Below are positions 10,193-19,169 of a DNA stretch of 37,035 nt, piece after piece. The notes below the pieces were generated by a model that saw only the letters and a program-made list of their open reading frames with translations, had not been told where the DNA came from and ran no database searches. Both the position numbers and the translations under genes were made by a program. The DNA comes from Planctomycetota bacterium (GTDB lineage: Bacteria; Planctomycetota; Planctomycetia; Planctomycetales; Planctomycetaceae), in assembly GCA_003669125.1 (NCBI GenBank), contig QWQF01000303.1:1-37035 (forward strand). Reading direction: 5' to 3'. Position 1 is the first letter of the stretch, and every line of letters starts with the position of its first letter.

Positions 10193-11470
10193 TCACGCTC
10201 GCGGCGGAGGTGGGGTTCCCTTGGCGAAGGACCACTCGGCAGGTTGGTAGGTCACCGCCAGTTGCGGGGTTTCTAGCCGTCGGTTTTTCTCGGCGAGGCT
10301 GTGCAGCGCGGCATCCAAAATGCCCGTCGTCAACAGCGTGCGTTCGACGGGGTACGCGGGTTGGCCGGAGTGAATCATGTGTTCGACGGCTCGCAGCAGG
10401 TGCTCGAAATGTCCGAACGGAACTCCGTCCTGCGGGAGAAAAGTGACGGCGAACGGTTCTTCGGTTCCGCGAATCGAGACCGCGCACGCGAACTCGTGCG
10501 TGAAGCCGGTCCCCATCGCGACGGTCGCCTTCGTGCCGTCGCGGTACTCGATGAGATAGAAGACGGCGTCCTTCGCCATCTCTTTGGGACGCGGCTGCTT
10601 GCCGTTGTACGGAGTGGGTGAGAACTCAACGAGGGCATCGAACAGCGACTTGGACCAGCGGCCTTCTTTCTCGGCTTGCCAGATGCCGTCGCCCGTGACC
10701 GACTGCACCGACTTGACGCCGGACTCGCCCCCTTTGCGACGCTCCATCAGGCATTGCATCCCTTCGAGCGAATGAAATCCGTAGTGCTCCAACCCGCCGT
10801 ACCCCAGCGCGACCGCCTCGGTGATTTCCGAACCAATCGGAATCGTTGCCGCCGGATTTCGCCACATGACCGGCACCGACGAACCGGCCATGAAGGGGAT
10901 TCGCAATTCGCGAGCCGTGTCGAACATGTGCTTCGCATCGCTCCAGGCATACGACAGGTGCTTGTCGCTGAACACCGGGACGACTTTTTTGCACTTCTTG
11001 AACGTGGCCACGATCTCATCGAAGAACCGCCGACGCGGAAACATCACCTGATCAGTCCCTGGCACACTCGGATATTTGCCGTGCTCGCCGATGGACAGCA
11101 CGCCGGCGACGGCCAGCGATTCGGTCCCCAGCGTGAGCGCTTCGTCGATCGTCTTCGCGATCCGAAACCCATGCTTCTTCGCGAGCGGCACGCTGAGATC
11201 GTTCTCGCCCACTTGATCGACAAACATCGACACCAGTTTCAAATCCGGGCCAAGTCCGCCCTCCTGCATCCAGCCTTCGAGTACCTTGCCCACGATGACA
11301 TCCGCGTGTGAATTCCGGTGATAGACCGTCACCACAGCAGCGACTGGCAGCTTCGCTCGCGGCTTGTCGTCCGCGAACAATGTCGGGACGAGAGACGCAC
11401 CGCTTAGCGCGAAGCCCGCAGAACCGAGCGACGTGTGCAGGAAGCGGCGGCGCGTCAGTGTGTTCGTCAT
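10193..11470 (-). CDS. Exported planctomycete protein with TAT signal and Rossmann-like N-terminus
   Basis: 425 aa from the ATG at 11470, chosen because it is preceded by CGGAGAA and begins directly with a twin-arginine signal (TRRRFLHTS, residues 6-14). After the signal a beta strand (VAAVVTVYHRNSHAD) starts what looks like a Rossmann-type fold resembling the Gfo/Idh group. There are no further motifs I can tie to an enzyme. The C-terminal third includes an F-T-H-E-F-A segment and a region rich in short beta strands, as in the Gfo/Idh C-terminal domain. It is 152 bp upstream of the Gfo/Idh-like gene on the same strand, so the two may be co-transcribed. I recognise the general type from planctomycetes but cannot assign a function. 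Confidence 0.7.
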   Translation of the reverse strand: MTNTLTRRRFLHTSLGSAGFALSGASLVPTLFADDKPRAKLPVAAVVTVYHRNSHADVIVGKVLEGWMQEGGLGPDLKLVSMFVDQVGENDLSVPLAKKHGFRIAKTIDEALTLGTESLAVAGVLSIGEHGKYPSVPGTDQVMFPRRRFFDEIVATFKKCKKVVPVFSDKHLSYAWSDAKHMFDTARELRIPFMAGSSVPVMWRNPAATIPIGSEITEAVALGYGGLEHYGFHSLEGMQCLMERRKGGESGVKSVQSVTGDGIWQAEKEGRWSKSLFDALVEFSPTPYNGKQPRPKEMAKDAVFYLIEYRDGTKATVAMGTGFTHEFACAVSIRGTEEPFAVTFLPQDGVPFGHFEHLLRAVEHMIHSGQPAYPVERTLLTTGILDAALHSLAEKNRRLETPQLAVTYQPAEWSFAKGTPPPPRA

Positions 11471-11493
11471 TGAAGTTCTCCGAAATTGAAACC

Positions 11494-11588
11494 AACCCGA
11501 AGCGTCAGCGAGGGCGAATGCTTCACGGACCCTCATTCACAATGACCGCTGCCGCACGGAACGCTCGCCCTCGCTAACGCTTCGGGTT
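11494..11588. repeat. Palindromic intergenic repeat, type A, long loop
   Basis: The arms of about 24 bp pair CCCGAAGCGTCAGCGAGGGC with its near-perfect complement; the right arm differs by one base in CTAACG versus CTGACG. They enclose a loop of about 46 bp. The same arms recur at 36874-36932 with an 11-bp loop. The element fills most of the 127 bp between two minus-strand genes. It carries no ORF and no obvious target-site duplication. Confidence 0.8.
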
Positions 11589-11597
11589 ACTTGGGCG

Positions 11598-12992
11598 TCA
11601 AAACAGTTCGTCAATCACATTGCCGTCGGGCAGCAGCGGGATCGGGCGGCCTTGTAGGTTGATGGCGTTCTGGCGTGGGTCGATGCCGAGATGCTTGTAG
11701 AGCGTCGCCAATACGTCGCTGGGACTGATCGGTCGATCGGTGGGAAGGCCGCCGTCGTGGCTCGACTCGCCGATGATCTGACCCATCTTCAGGCCACCGC
11801 CAGCGAGTAACACGCTGCCGAGACGCGGCCAGTGATCGCGGCCGCCGGTCACATTGATTTTCGGAGTGCGGCCGAACTCGCCCCACACGACCAGCAAAAC
11901 ATTGCGGCAGAGTTCTCGTTCACTGAGATCGGTGATCAATGCGGAGAGTGCTCGGTCGAGCGGCGGGCCGCTCCATTCCATGCCGGTGTTCGGACCTCCG
12001 GTATCAGGTTGTGCTCGATTCTCGCGAGTGATGCTGACGTGCCAGTCCCAGCGCAGGCAGTCGGGGGCCGTGTTGAGCGTCACGAAGGTGACTCCCGATT
12101 CCACCAGCCTCCGAGCCAACAGCGCCATCTGTCCCCAGCGATGCGATCCATATCGCTCGCGCGTCGCGGCCGTTTCTTGATTGAGGTCGAACGCTCGGCG
12201 AGCCTTCTCGCTGGTGATCAGTTCCAGCGCAAGTTTCGCGAAGGGATCGAGTCCCTCCTGCACTCGATTCGAATCGAGTCGTCGCGGCAATTGATCCAGC
12301 ACTGCAAGCAGCGACTTGCGATCGTTGATTCGATCGAGCGTCGCATCGTTCGCGATCTCAAGGCTGCTGGTCGCGCTGCGCAAGCGATCGGACTGGAACT
12401 CGAACGGATACGGATTCTGCAAGACCGCGAACGGCGAATGCGACACGCCGAGATATCCCGGGCCCATCGCGTCGAACAGGTGATGATGCATCACTGGCTC
12501 TTCCGCGAGCATGACATACGCCGGCATGCCGGGCTGTCGCGGCCCGCGAAACTTCGACGCGATCGATCCGACCGACGGATAGGCCTCGCGCTTGTCTGGT
12601 TCCTTGCGACCTTCCAGGCACCAGCGCATGACGCCGAAGTGGTCGTCATACGGATGCGTGAAGCTCTTGATGATCGCCGTCTTGTCGAGCACTCCCGCCG
12701 TCAGTGGCATCATCTCGCAGACCAGCGCACCCGGAATCTTTGACTGGATCGGGCGATACGGGCCGCGAATCTCGACCGGCGCGAGCGGTTTGGGATCGAA
12801 CGTCTCGAATTGGCTCGGCCCGCCACCGAGCCAGATTTGAATCACCGACGTGTCCGGCGCGACCGAACCCTGTTCCGCCGCGAGCGATCGCAGACGCAGA
12901 ACGTCTTCCAGTCCGAGACCGGCTCCACCGGCACACAAGCTGGCCGACAAGAACCGTCGACGCGATAGATTGCGCTGCGTCTGCTGCGGCAT
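11598..12992 (-). CDS. DUF1501 family exported protein (TAT signal)
   Basis: 464 aa from the ATG at 12992, preceded by an AAGGGGG ribosome site. An in-frame start at 13037 is less likely because it would push the signal inwards. A twin-arginine motif (LSRRRFLS) lies at residues 9-16. DUF1501 landmarks are I-W-L-G-G-G-P-S-Q-F-E-T-F-D-P-K-P (Gln-Phe where most have His-Ile/Val), E-I-R-G-P-Y-R-P-I, A-R-R-L-V-E-S-G-V, WDWH, GEFGRTP and GRDHW. It ends in ELF, matching the subfamily at 2772 and 6127. No DUF1553 partner is adjacent. It is divergent from the MoxR gene across a 291-bp region that must carry both promoters; I could not pick a convincing one. Confidence 0.9.
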   Translation of the reverse strand: MPQQTQRNLSRRRFLSASLCAGGAGLGLEDVLRLRSLAAEQGSVAPDTSVIQIWLGGGPSQFETFDPKPLAPVEIRGPYRPIQSKIPGALVCEMMPLTAGVLDKTAIIKSFTHPYDDHFGVMRWCLEGRKEPDKREAYPSVGSIASKFRGPRQPGMPAYVMLAEEPVMHHHLFDAMGPGYLGVSHSPFAVLQNPYPFEFQSDRLRSATSSLEIANDATLDRINDRKSLLAVLDQLPRRLDSNRVQEGLDPFAKLALELITSEKARRAFDLNQETAATRERYGSHRWGQMALLARRLVESGVTFVTLNTAPDCLRWDWHVSITRENRAQPDTGGPNTGMEWSGPPLDRALSALITDLSERELCRNVLLVVWGEFGRTPKINVTGGRDHWPRLGSVLLAGGGLKMGQIIGESSHDGGLPTDRPISPSDVLATLYKHLGIDPRQNAINLQGRPIPLLPDGNVIDELF

Positions 12993-13283
12993 TGCGATCC
13001 CCCTTCGCTCGTGAACACTCGTCGCTTCGCGAACCACTCACTTGCAAGCTCACCGGATCGATCACGCGGCAAGTGTATCGGCCATCGGTAATTGTTGGAA
13101 TCGGTCGCTGCGCAATCCAGACTCGATCCCCGTGTTCATTCGCGGTCGAATCACGAGTGATTGCAAGCACCTGACCCACCCCGTAACTTCATCGGGGTCC
13201 AATCATTTTGGCACTTTGGCGAGACTCACGACCACTTTGCGAGCCGCCCGTCCCCACAAACTGGCGAGAGGACTTTCCCTTCG

Positions 13284-14243
13284 ATGTCGAAATCCGTGGA
13301 AATCGGTGGCGTGCGATTGTTCCTGTCCGAGCCTGATCCGACCGTCGGACAGTGGATCGGACAGGGCGAAGTGCTCAAGCAATTGCTGGCCTGCTGGCTG
13401 GTCGTCGATGACGCAGACCTGCCGCTGACACCGCGGTTGGTCGGAGCTCCCGGCATCGGCAAGACGACGTTGGGGATCGCCGGAGCACACACGCGGAAGC
13501 AGCCGCTCTACATCTATCAATGCACTTCAGACACGCGGCCAGAGGATTTGCTCGTCACGCCGGTATTGGCCGAGAGCGGCAAAATCGTCTACCACGCTTC
13601 GCCGCTGGTCACGGCAATGATCACCGGTGGCATCTGCATTCTCGACGAAGGCAACCGCATGAACGAGAAGTCATGGGCGAGCCTCGCCGCACTGCTCGAT
13701 CATCGCCGGTACGTCGAGTCGATCGTCGCCGGCATCACGATCCCGGCCGACCGCAATTTTCGCTGCGCGGTTACGATGAACGACGACGAGTCGACCTTCG
13801 AGATCCCAGACTACATCCTCAGCCGCTTGCAGCCGACGCTGGAGTTAAGCCATCCGGCTCGCGAAGACGAGCTGGCGATCCTGAAATATCACCTGCCGTT
13901 TGCCGATGACGAGATGCTCAACCTGACCGTCGAGTTCTTGCAGCAAGCTCACGAGTTGAAGCTGGATTTCTCGACGCGCGACGGGATCAACGTGCTGCGG
14001 TACGCGATCAAGCGAGCCTCTCAAGACCCGACGCATCCGCTGAGCAAAGACGCCGCTTGGCGTGAGAGTCTGCATCGCTGTCTGGGCGAAGAGGCTCTCG
14101 ATTTGGAAGGCCTGGCCGATCGCAAGCAGTCCACCTTGGGAGGCAACGTCGTCCCGATGGGGCTGGGCGATTTCTTCTTCTCGCCTGACGACCCGCTGCA
14201 CCCGGACTACGAAGACGACGAGGAAGAGGAAGACGACGAGTAG
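13284..14243 (+). CDS. MoxR-type AAA+ ATPase with acidic C-terminal tail
   Basis: 319 aa from ATG 13284. Walker A is GAPGIGKTT (residues 54-62), Walker B is ICILDE (117-122), sensor 1 is around N166 (VTMNDD), and a candidate arginine finger is R181 in ILSRLQP. This is the MoxR/AAA_5 pattern of small ATPases that help insert metals or cofactors or remodel protein complexes. They usually act with a von Willebrand factor A protein encoded next door. No VWA gene is present here: the adjacent downstream sequence is a dead FAD oxidoreductase, and upstream is a divergent DUF1501. The last ~14 residues are almost entirely Asp and Glu, an acidic tail not typical of the core family. The extended frame from 13161 is rejected because it adds no family-like sequence. 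Confidence 0.88.
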   Translation: MSKSVEIGGVRLFLSEPDPTVGQWIGQGEVLKQLLACWLVVDDADLPLTPRLVGAPGIGKTTLGIAGAHTRKQPLYIYQCTSDTRPEDLLVTPVLAESGKIVYHASPLVTAMITGGICILDEGNRMNEKSWASLAALLDHRRYVESIVAGITIPADRNFRCAVTMNDDESTFEIPDYILSRLQPTLELSHPAREDELAILKYHLPFADDEMLNLTVEFLQQAHELKLDFSTRDGINVLRYAIKRASQDPTHPLSKDAAWRESLHRCLGEEALDLEGLADRKQSTLGGNVVPMGLGDFFFSPDDPLHPDYEDDEEEEDDE

Positions 14244-14255
14244 TGGGTGCTCGTG

Positions 14256-14444
14256 ATGACCATCGAAACTGACGTGCTGGTCTGCGGTGGCGGTTGTGCC
14301 GGATTGAGTGCGGCGTTGGAGGCGTCTCGCGAGGCAGCGAGTTTGACTCGCGTGACGGCGATGGCACTCGGACAGGCCGCCGGAACGGCGACGGCCATGC
14401 CTGTTGAGCGCGGCATGAGTCCGCTTGAGTTTGAATGGCCGTGA
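14256..14444 (+). pseudogene. FAD-dependent oxidoreductase scar: N- and C-terminal ends joined
   Basis: A 62-codon frame begins with a textbook FAD-binding start (TDVLVCGGGCAGLSAALEA: beta strand, GGGxAG, helix). After about 30 residues it jumps to the typical last segment of the same family (RVTAMALGQAAGTATAM, then E-R-G-M-S-P-L-E-F). Intact members of the FAD_oxidored type are several hundred residues, so the whole middle is gone in frame. CTCGCG occurs at 14326-14331 and 14347-14352, flanking the likely join, so deletion between short direct repeats is possible. A functional 62-residue protein is unlikely. It starts 12 bp after the MoxR stop codon. Confidence 0.7.
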
Positions 14445-14648
14445 AGTACGCAAAACATTGCATCAGCAACATGCTGGTCCGATTCTGCCGGATTGATTGG
14501 GGCCGAAGGCGGCCTACGATCGCTGCGAGATTTGCGATCGGCACGGTTTGCCCGATCGCTTTCCAAGGTTTGCTGAGAGAAAACATTGAGTCTGTTTTCC
14601 GCTTTCGGCTTGCCTCGAACAAACAGTGAATTTGCCAAAAACTTCGGA

Positions 14649-14676
14649 TTGCAACCGGTCGATTGCTGTCTAGGCT
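14649..14676 (+). promoter_or_regulatory. Candidate promoter of the first RTX-type gene
   Basis: TTGCAA and TAGGCT are spaced by 16 bp, 83 bp before the start codon. The match to the sigma-70 consensus is modest. The same layout (TTG-box, 16 bp, TAGSCT) stands before the paralogue at 16110-16137, which is the main reason to list it. Confidence 0.4.
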
Positions 14677-14748
14677 CCTACCGCCGACCCGCGACGCGAC
14701 TGGCAAGACGTGGGCCGATCACGCATTCACAGCCCCCAAGCTCCCCCC

Positions 14749-14753
14749 GGAGG
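14749..14753 (+). promoter_or_regulatory. Ribosome binding site deciding the start of the first RTX-type gene
   Basis: GGAGG directly abuts the ATG at 14754 but is 6 nt from the ATG at 14760. The second ATG is therefore the better start. It also makes the N-terminus (MLFPNW) match that of the paralogue (MLISSW). Confidence 0.6.
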
Positions 14754-14759
14754 ATGAAC

Positions 14760-15947
14760 ATGTTGTTCCCCAATTGGTCTCGATTGATGCAGTCTGGTCG
14801 CATTCGCCGGTCGCGCCGTCCGCTGGACCTCTCGTCGGCAGAAGTTTTGGAACGCCGAACTGTTCCCGCCGTCAACATCACCGGTTCGTCGTCGGTGACG
14901 ATTTTGATCACGTCCAGCGAGAGCGTTGCGGTACAAGACGACGGAGCCGGCCATGTTCAACTCGACGTCGATGGCGCAACAGTGCCCACCGAGATCAACG
15001 TGAACTTCGTGCAGTCGCTGACGATCAAGGCGACCAACAGTTCGGCGAACAACACGATCGACCTGAGCGGCATGGACGGTTCGGTCTACCTGCTGCTGTC
15101 GAGCCTGACCGTCAAAGCCGGCGGCGGCGACGACAACATCACCGGCTCGAACATGGAGTTCTTCAACGAAGTGCTCTTCGGTGGCCGAGGCAACGACACG
15201 ATCAACGGCGGTTTGGGGAATGACATCCTGAACGGCGAAGATGGCGACGACGAGATCAACGGTGAAGACGGTGAAGACACCCTGCTGGGCGGATCGGGCA
15301 CCGATACGCTCGACGGCGGCGATGGCAACGACAACCTCAAAGGCCAGATCGGCAACGACAGCGTCAATGCCGGCCCGGGTAACGATAAACTCGACGGCGG
15401 CGACGGCAACGACACGCTCACGGGTGGCGATGACAACGACTCGATCCTTGCCGGCAAGGGCGATGACGTGATCTTTGGTGACGCCGGTGGCGGAACCGAT
15501 GGCAACGACACGATCAATGGCGACGCGGGAATTGACCTGATCGCGGCTGGCGGTGGCGATGACGTCGTCAATGGCGGTGATGGCAACGACATCATCGGCG
15601 GCGGCGACGGCAACGACACCATGACCGGTGGAAATGGCAACGACAAGATTTATGGTGGCGACGACGCTGACGGCAGCGGCGACGGTGGCGACGACATCCT
15701 CGTCGGCAACGCTGGCAATGATACGCTGCTCGGCGGAGACGGAAATGACAGCCTGCTCGGCGGAGCGGGCAACGACATCCTCGCGGGCCAAGTCGGCATC
15801 GACACGGTGAACGGCCAGGGCAGTGCGGACACCGTGCTCGGCGGCGATGGCAACGGTGAAGAACCAGGCGACTTGGTGATCGGCCTCGACGCCGAAATCA
15901 ACGAAACCTTCTCGCTCGACACCGGTTGGACCGCACTCGTCGGCTAG
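14760..15947 (+). CDS. RTX-type calcium-binding repeat surface protein, paralogue 1
   Basis: 395 aa. The N-terminus has a basic stretch (RIRRSRRPLD) and then SAEVLERRTVPAVN. This is the planctomycete extracellular-protein motif ('LExR' type, cf. Pfam Planc_extracel) in place of a standard signal peptide. Residues ~50-125 form a beta-rich region without repeats. From about residue 125 to 375 the sequence is an array of nonapeptides G-G-x-G-N-D-x-[IL]-x, the calcium-binding RTX beta-roll seen in haemolysin-type proteins. It ends with a non-repeat cap, D-A-E-I-N-E-T-F-S-L-D-T-G-W-T-A, also found in the next gene. No type I secretion genes are nearby and no toxin domain is visible, so I read it as a structural or adhesive surface protein. 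Its own promoter and terminator suggest a single-gene transcript. Confidence 0.88.
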   Translation: MLFPNWSRLMQSGRIRRSRRPLDLSSAEVLERRTVPAVNITGSSSVTILITSSESVAVQDDGAGHVQLDVDGATVPTEINVNFVQSLTIKATNSSANNTIDLSGMDGSVYLLLSSLTVKAGGGDDNITGSNMEFFNEVLFGGRGNDTINGGLGNDILNGEDGDDEINGEDGEDTLLGGSGTDTLDGGDGNDNLKGQIGNDSVNAGPGNDKLDGGDGNDTLTGGDDNDSILAGKGDDVIFGDAGGGTDGNDTINGDAGIDLIAAGGGDDVVNGGDGNDIIGGGDGNDTMTGGNGNDKIYGGDDADGSGDGGDDILVGNAGNDTLLGGDGNDSLLGGAGNDILAGQVGIDTVNGQGSADTVLGGDGNGEEPGDLVIGLDAEINETFSLDTGWTALVG

Positions 15948-15977
15948 TGCTCTCGCGTCACAATTCGAAACCTTTCA

Positions 15978-16006
15978 GGGACAGGCGACTTCGCCTGTCC
16001 CTTTTT
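15978..16006 (+). terminator. Intrinsic terminator after RTX paralogue 1
   Basis: A perfect 10-bp stem (GGGACAGGCG/CGCCTGTCCC) closes an ACTT loop and is followed directly by TTTTT. It lies 30 bp after the stop codon. This is the clearest terminator in the window, and it separates the two RTX paralogues into independent transcripts. Confidence 0.9.
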
Positions 16007-16109
16007 CGTTTTCACGGAAGATCCGCATTCCGCAAAACTGACACGACTGGCATGACCCGAACCACAAAGATCGTTCGCTTAAGCCGGACAACTGGAATGA
16101 TTGCGGCGG

Positions 16110-16137
16110 TTGACATCGCCTGGATTCGGCATAGCCT
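16110..16137 (+). promoter_or_regulatory. Candidate promoter of the second RTX-type gene
   Basis: TTGACA (perfect -35) and TAGCCT are spaced by 16 bp, 71 bp before the ATG at 16209. The layout repeats that of paralogue 1. Confidence 0.5.
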
Positions 16138-16208
16138 CGCCTATCCGTTTCCGTTCGCCACCGCCGAGGTTTCGGCGACTTTCGCACACCGCAGTTCGAG
16201 GAAGAATC

Positions 16209-17342
16209 ATGCTGATTTCGAGTTGGCTTCGTGGTTGGTCGTTACCCACGCGTCGAGTCCGTTCATTGGGAACGCATTCCGAGCTCCTCGAACAGCGAAT
16301 TGTCCCTGCGGTCAACGTGACCGACGCGGCGGCGTTCGTCGTCACGCTGACCAGCACCGACTCGGTGACGATCGGGGTCGATGAAGACGGCTTCGTGACG
16401 ATTAATGGTGTCGCCAAGACGACGCTCGCCGCGAATGTCACCTCGCTGAAGGTCAATTGCACGGGCAACTTCATCAACGAGATTGACCTCAGCGGTGTCG
16501 ATGGCAGCTTCTCGAATTTGTCAGGCGTATCGGTGTCGGCCGGAGGCGGCAACGACTCGGTGCTTGGCAGCAGCCTGAACGACACTCTGATCGGTGGGGA
16601 CGGGAACGACTCGATCGAAGGGGGCGAAGGGATCGACGTCGTCAATGGCATGGCCGGAAACGATGCGCTCGGCGGCGGCGATGGTGCTGATTCGATTTAC
16701 GGCGGAAACGGCGATGACACGCTCGATGGCGGAACCGGCAACGATCGACTCCGCGGTCAGAACGGCAACGACTCGATCACCGGTGGCGATGGAAACGACA
16801 CGCTCGAAGGCTTCGCTGGTAACGACAAGCTCATCGGCGGCGACGGCAATGACAGCCTGTTGGCGGCGGGGGGCAACGACTTCTGCGACGGCGATGGCGG
16901 CAACGGCGATGGCTCGGACTTCAAGGACACGATCTACGGCGACAGCGGTTCCGACACGATTCGTGGCGGTGACGGGGACGACTACATCAACGGCGGAGCG
17001 GGCAACGACATCATCGGCGGCAACGACGGCAACGACGCCCTCTACGGCCTCGGTGGCAAGGACTCGATCACCGGGCAGGCCGGCGATGACTCGATCTACG
17101 GCGGCAACGACAACGATTTCCTCCTCGGTGACGAGGGTGATGACAACATTCACGGTGGCAGCGGCAACGATACACTCGTCGGCAACGCCGGAGTCGACAC
17201 GCTGGATGGTCAGTCCGGTACGAACACTGTGGTGCTCGGAGACGGCGCCGGCGACGACGATGGAGACTCCGTTGTCGGATCCAGCAGCGAAATTGAGGAG
17301 TACTTCGGCGTCGACGACAGTTGGACCGCCGACATCAGCTAG
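16209..17342 (+). CDS. RTX-type calcium-binding repeat surface protein, paralogue 2
   Basis: 377 aa from ATG 16209 (GAGGAAG about 5 nt upstream). The architecture is the same as its upstream neighbour: a short N-terminus with RRVRS, the motif SELLEQRIVPAVN, a beta-rich region to about residue 105, then tandem G-G-x-G-N-D-x-[IL]-x nonapeptides to about residue 355. The final cap reads S-S-E-I-E-E-Y-F-G-V-D-D-S-W-T-A, which lines up with the cap of paralogue 1. The repeat units differ in order and number, so the pair is an old tandem duplication, not a recent copy. No secretion genes are nearby. It probably binds calcium outside the cell. Similar RTX caps are known to help folding on export, but that role is inferred here. 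Confidence 0.88.
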   Translation: MLISSWLRGWSLPTRRVRSLGTHSELLEQRIVPAVNVTDAAAFVVTLTSTDSVTIGVDEDGFVTINGVAKTTLAANVTSLKVNCTGNFINEIDLSGVDGSFSNLSGVSVSAGGGNDSVLGSSLNDTLIGGDGNDSIEGGEGIDVVNGMAGNDALGGGDGADSIYGGNGDDTLDGGTGNDRLRGQNGNDSITGGDGNDTLEGFAGNDKLIGGDGNDSLLAAGGNDFCDGDGGNGDGSDFKDTIYGDSGSDTIRGGDGDDYINGGAGNDIIGGNDGNDALYGLGGKDSITGQAGDDSIYGGNDNDFLLGDEGDDNIHGGSGNDTLVGNAGVDTLDGQSGTNTVVLGDGAGDDDGDSVVGSSSEIEEYFGVDDSWTADIS

Positions 17343-17487
17343 ACTCGCGAAAACAGCACGATTTCGCATGCTCAAATCGCTCTCGCCTCGTCACTCGTTT
17401 TTTGGCTAACGTCCCCACTCTTGAGGTCGGGGAGATCGTGCACCTCGACCGAATTCGTTGACTCCGTCCCATTGCGAGCGGCCAAGG

Positions 17488-18327
17488 ATGGCCTCCGTTC
17501 CGGCTCTCAAGCCACCCGACACGCTGGTGCATCAACTCGGACGAGCGATCGTGGAGACGATCAGCGACGTCGGAGATCTCGCGTTGTTTGGCGGACAGGT
17601 CACGCGTCAAATTCTGACCGGACTACCTCGGCGAGGCGTTGTCACGCTGTCTTTCTACGAGGTCGGGGTGCGCAGCATTCCGGTCGTGGCGGTGACGGGG
17701 CTTTTCATCGGCATGGTCTTGGCCGTGCAGGCGTATGACCAGTTTCACTTCTTGCACATGGAGTCGAAGCTCGGCGCGGCGATCAACGCTTCACTGGTGC
17801 GCGAACTGGGACCGACTTTGGCGGCGACGATGCTGGCCGGACGAGTCGGCTCAGCGATGGCCGCGGAACTCGGGACGATGCGCGTCACCGAACAAATCGA
17901 CGCGCTCAAGGCACTCGGAGCGAACCCGATTAATCACCTCGTCGTCCCCCGCTTCCTCGCCTGTTTCCTGCTGATTCCGCTGCTGACGGCAATTGCCGAT
18001 GCGGTCGGAATCTTCGGCGGCTGGGTGATCGGCACGCAGGTCTTGAAGATCGACAGCTTCTACTGGTGGCTGCACTCGAAGCAATTCATCGCGATCTACG
18101 ACGTGGAGTGTGGCTTGATGAAGAGCTTCTTCTACGGTGGAGCGATCGCGCTCGTCTCGTGCTACCAGGGCTTTCATTGCGGAGCCGGGGCCGAAGGAGT
18201 CGGCCAAGCCTCGACCCGTTCGTTCGTCTGGTCGTTCGTGGCAATTCTTGTTCTCGACTTCTTCTTGGGTGTCTTCCAGTCCTGGCTGTACTACTTCATG
18301 TGGCCCGATCCCGTTTCGTTGTTTTGA
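17488..18327 (+). CDS. mlaE: MlaE-family ABC transporter permease (phospholipid transport)
   Basis: 279 aa from ATG 17488; a TTG at 17458 is the alternative start. The protein has an amphipathic N-terminus followed by about five membrane segments. The signature region [24 protein letters not shown] and the T-E-Q-I-D-A-L motif, the cytoplasmic coupling region of MlaE/YrbE/Ttg2B permeases, are clearly visible at about residues 110-145. The role is inner-membrane permease of an Mla-type lipid transporter that moves phospholipids between the membranes. It is followed immediately by the ATPase and then the MCE protein, in the order permease-ATPase-MCE. No MlaC or MlaB homologue is visible. Confidence 0.92.
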   Translation: MASVPALKPPDTLVHQLGRAIVETISDVGDLALFGGQVTRQILTGLPRRGVVTLSFYEVGVRSIPVVAVTGLFIGMVLAVQAYDQFHFLHMESKLGAAINASLVRELGPTLAATMLAGRVGSAMAAELGTMRVTEQIDALKALGANPINHLVVPRFLACFLLIPLLTAIADAVGIFGGWVIGTQVLKIDSFYWWLHSKQFIAIYDVECGLMKSFFYGGAIALVSCYQGFHCGAGAEGVGQASTRSFVWSFVAILVLDFFLGVFQSWLYYFMWPDPVSLF

Positions 18328-18332
18328 ACACA

Positions 18333-19169
18333 ATGTCCAACGACTTTTCACAATTTGACTTCGCTTCGGCCGCCCTCGACGAGCCGGTCATCGAGCTGCG
18401 CCGATTGTCCCGCGCGTTTGGATCGCACCCGGTCTTGCGAGACATCTCGCTGGTGGTGCATCCGGGAGAAACCGTGGCGGTGATCGGTGAGTCCGGCTGC
18501 GGAAAGAGCGTCCTGTTGAAACTGATCATCGGCATGCTCGACCCAACTGGCGGTGACGTGAACTGGTTTGGCAAGTCACTCAAGCAACGCCGAGAGTCGG
18601 AGGTCCACCGCGATCGACTGAGATTCGGATATCTGTTTCAGAGCGCAGCGCTGTTCGACAGCCTGACCGTTTTTGAAAACATCGCGTTCGGCCTGCGACA
18701 GAACACTCAGATGACCGAATCGCAGATCACGCAAATCGTTCACGATCGGCTCAAGGATGTCGGGCTGACACTCACCGCGGCCAGCAAGAAGCCGGCGGAA
18801 CTCTCCGGCGGCATGAAGAAACGAGTCGGACTGGCTCGCGCGCTGGCGCTCAGTCCGGAGATTGTCCTCTACGACGAGCCGACCACCGGACTCGACCCGA
18901 TCATGACCGACGTCATCAACGAGCTGATCTTGCGAACTCGTGAGCGCCAGCCCGTCACCAGCATCGTTGTCACCCACGAGATGTCCACCGTTCGCAAAGT
19001 GGCCGATCGTGTCGTGATGTTGTACCCGTTAAGCCGGCTTCGGCCGGACGAACCTCAAATCATCTTCGCCGGTACTGTCGACGAAGCGTTCTCGACCCCC
19101 GATCCGCGAGTCTCCCAATTCGTCCACGGCCAAGCCCGCGAACGACTGATGGAGCTCGCAGCCGCCTGA
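18333..19169 (+). CDS. mlaF: MlaF-family ABC transporter ATP-binding protein
   Basis: 278 aa from ATG 18333, 5 bp after the permease stop; a much longer in-frame start at 18066 would overlap the permease and is rejected. Walker A is GESGCGKS, the Q-loop is in [11 protein letters not shown], the ABC signature is LSGGMKKR, and Walker B is [13 protein letters not shown] with a switch histidine in VTHEM. The [12 protein letters not shown]-type segment and the GGMKKR signature are characteristic of MlaF/Ttg2A. The protein energises the lipid transporter formed with the flanking permease and MCE protein. Its stop codon overlaps the start of the next gene (TGATG), indicating translational coupling. 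Confidence 0.94.
   Translation: MSNDFSQFDFASAALDEPVIELRRLSRAFGSHPVLRDISLVVHPGETVAVIGESGCGKSVLLKLIIGMLDPTGGDVNWFGKSLKQRRESEVHRDRLRFGYLFQSAALFDSLTVFENIAFGLRQNTQMTESQITQIVHDRLKDVGLTLTAASKKPAELSGGMKKRVGLARALALSPEIVLYDEPTTGLDPIMTDVINELILRTRERQPVTSIVVTHEMSTVRKVADRVVMLYPLSRLRPDEPQIIFAGTVDEAFSTPDPRVSQFVHGQARERLMELAAA

Larger units (their letters stand above)
14445..14759. other. Intergenic region upstream of the first RTX-type gene, 315 bp
   Basis: No gene seen. The region holds a candidate promoter (14649-14676) and the ribosome site of the RTX-type gene. It is noticeably more A/T-rich in its middle (about 14570-14650) than the surrounding coding DNA. Confidence 0.4.

Noticed and set aside
14760-17342. 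RTX proteins as secreted toxins with a type I secretion system
   Set aside because: There is no toxin domain, acyltransferase, ABC exporter or membrane fusion protein nearby; the N-terminal motif is that of planctomycete surface proteins.
14727-17375. Long minus-strand frames (354 and 284 codons) opposite the RTX-type genes
   Set aside because: They are produced by the 27-bp periodicity and high GC of the RTX repeats; they have no start context or family features.
18066-18332. Upstream start for the MlaF gene
   Set aside because: It overlaps the permease gene by more than 250 bp, and the added residues are a shadow of it.
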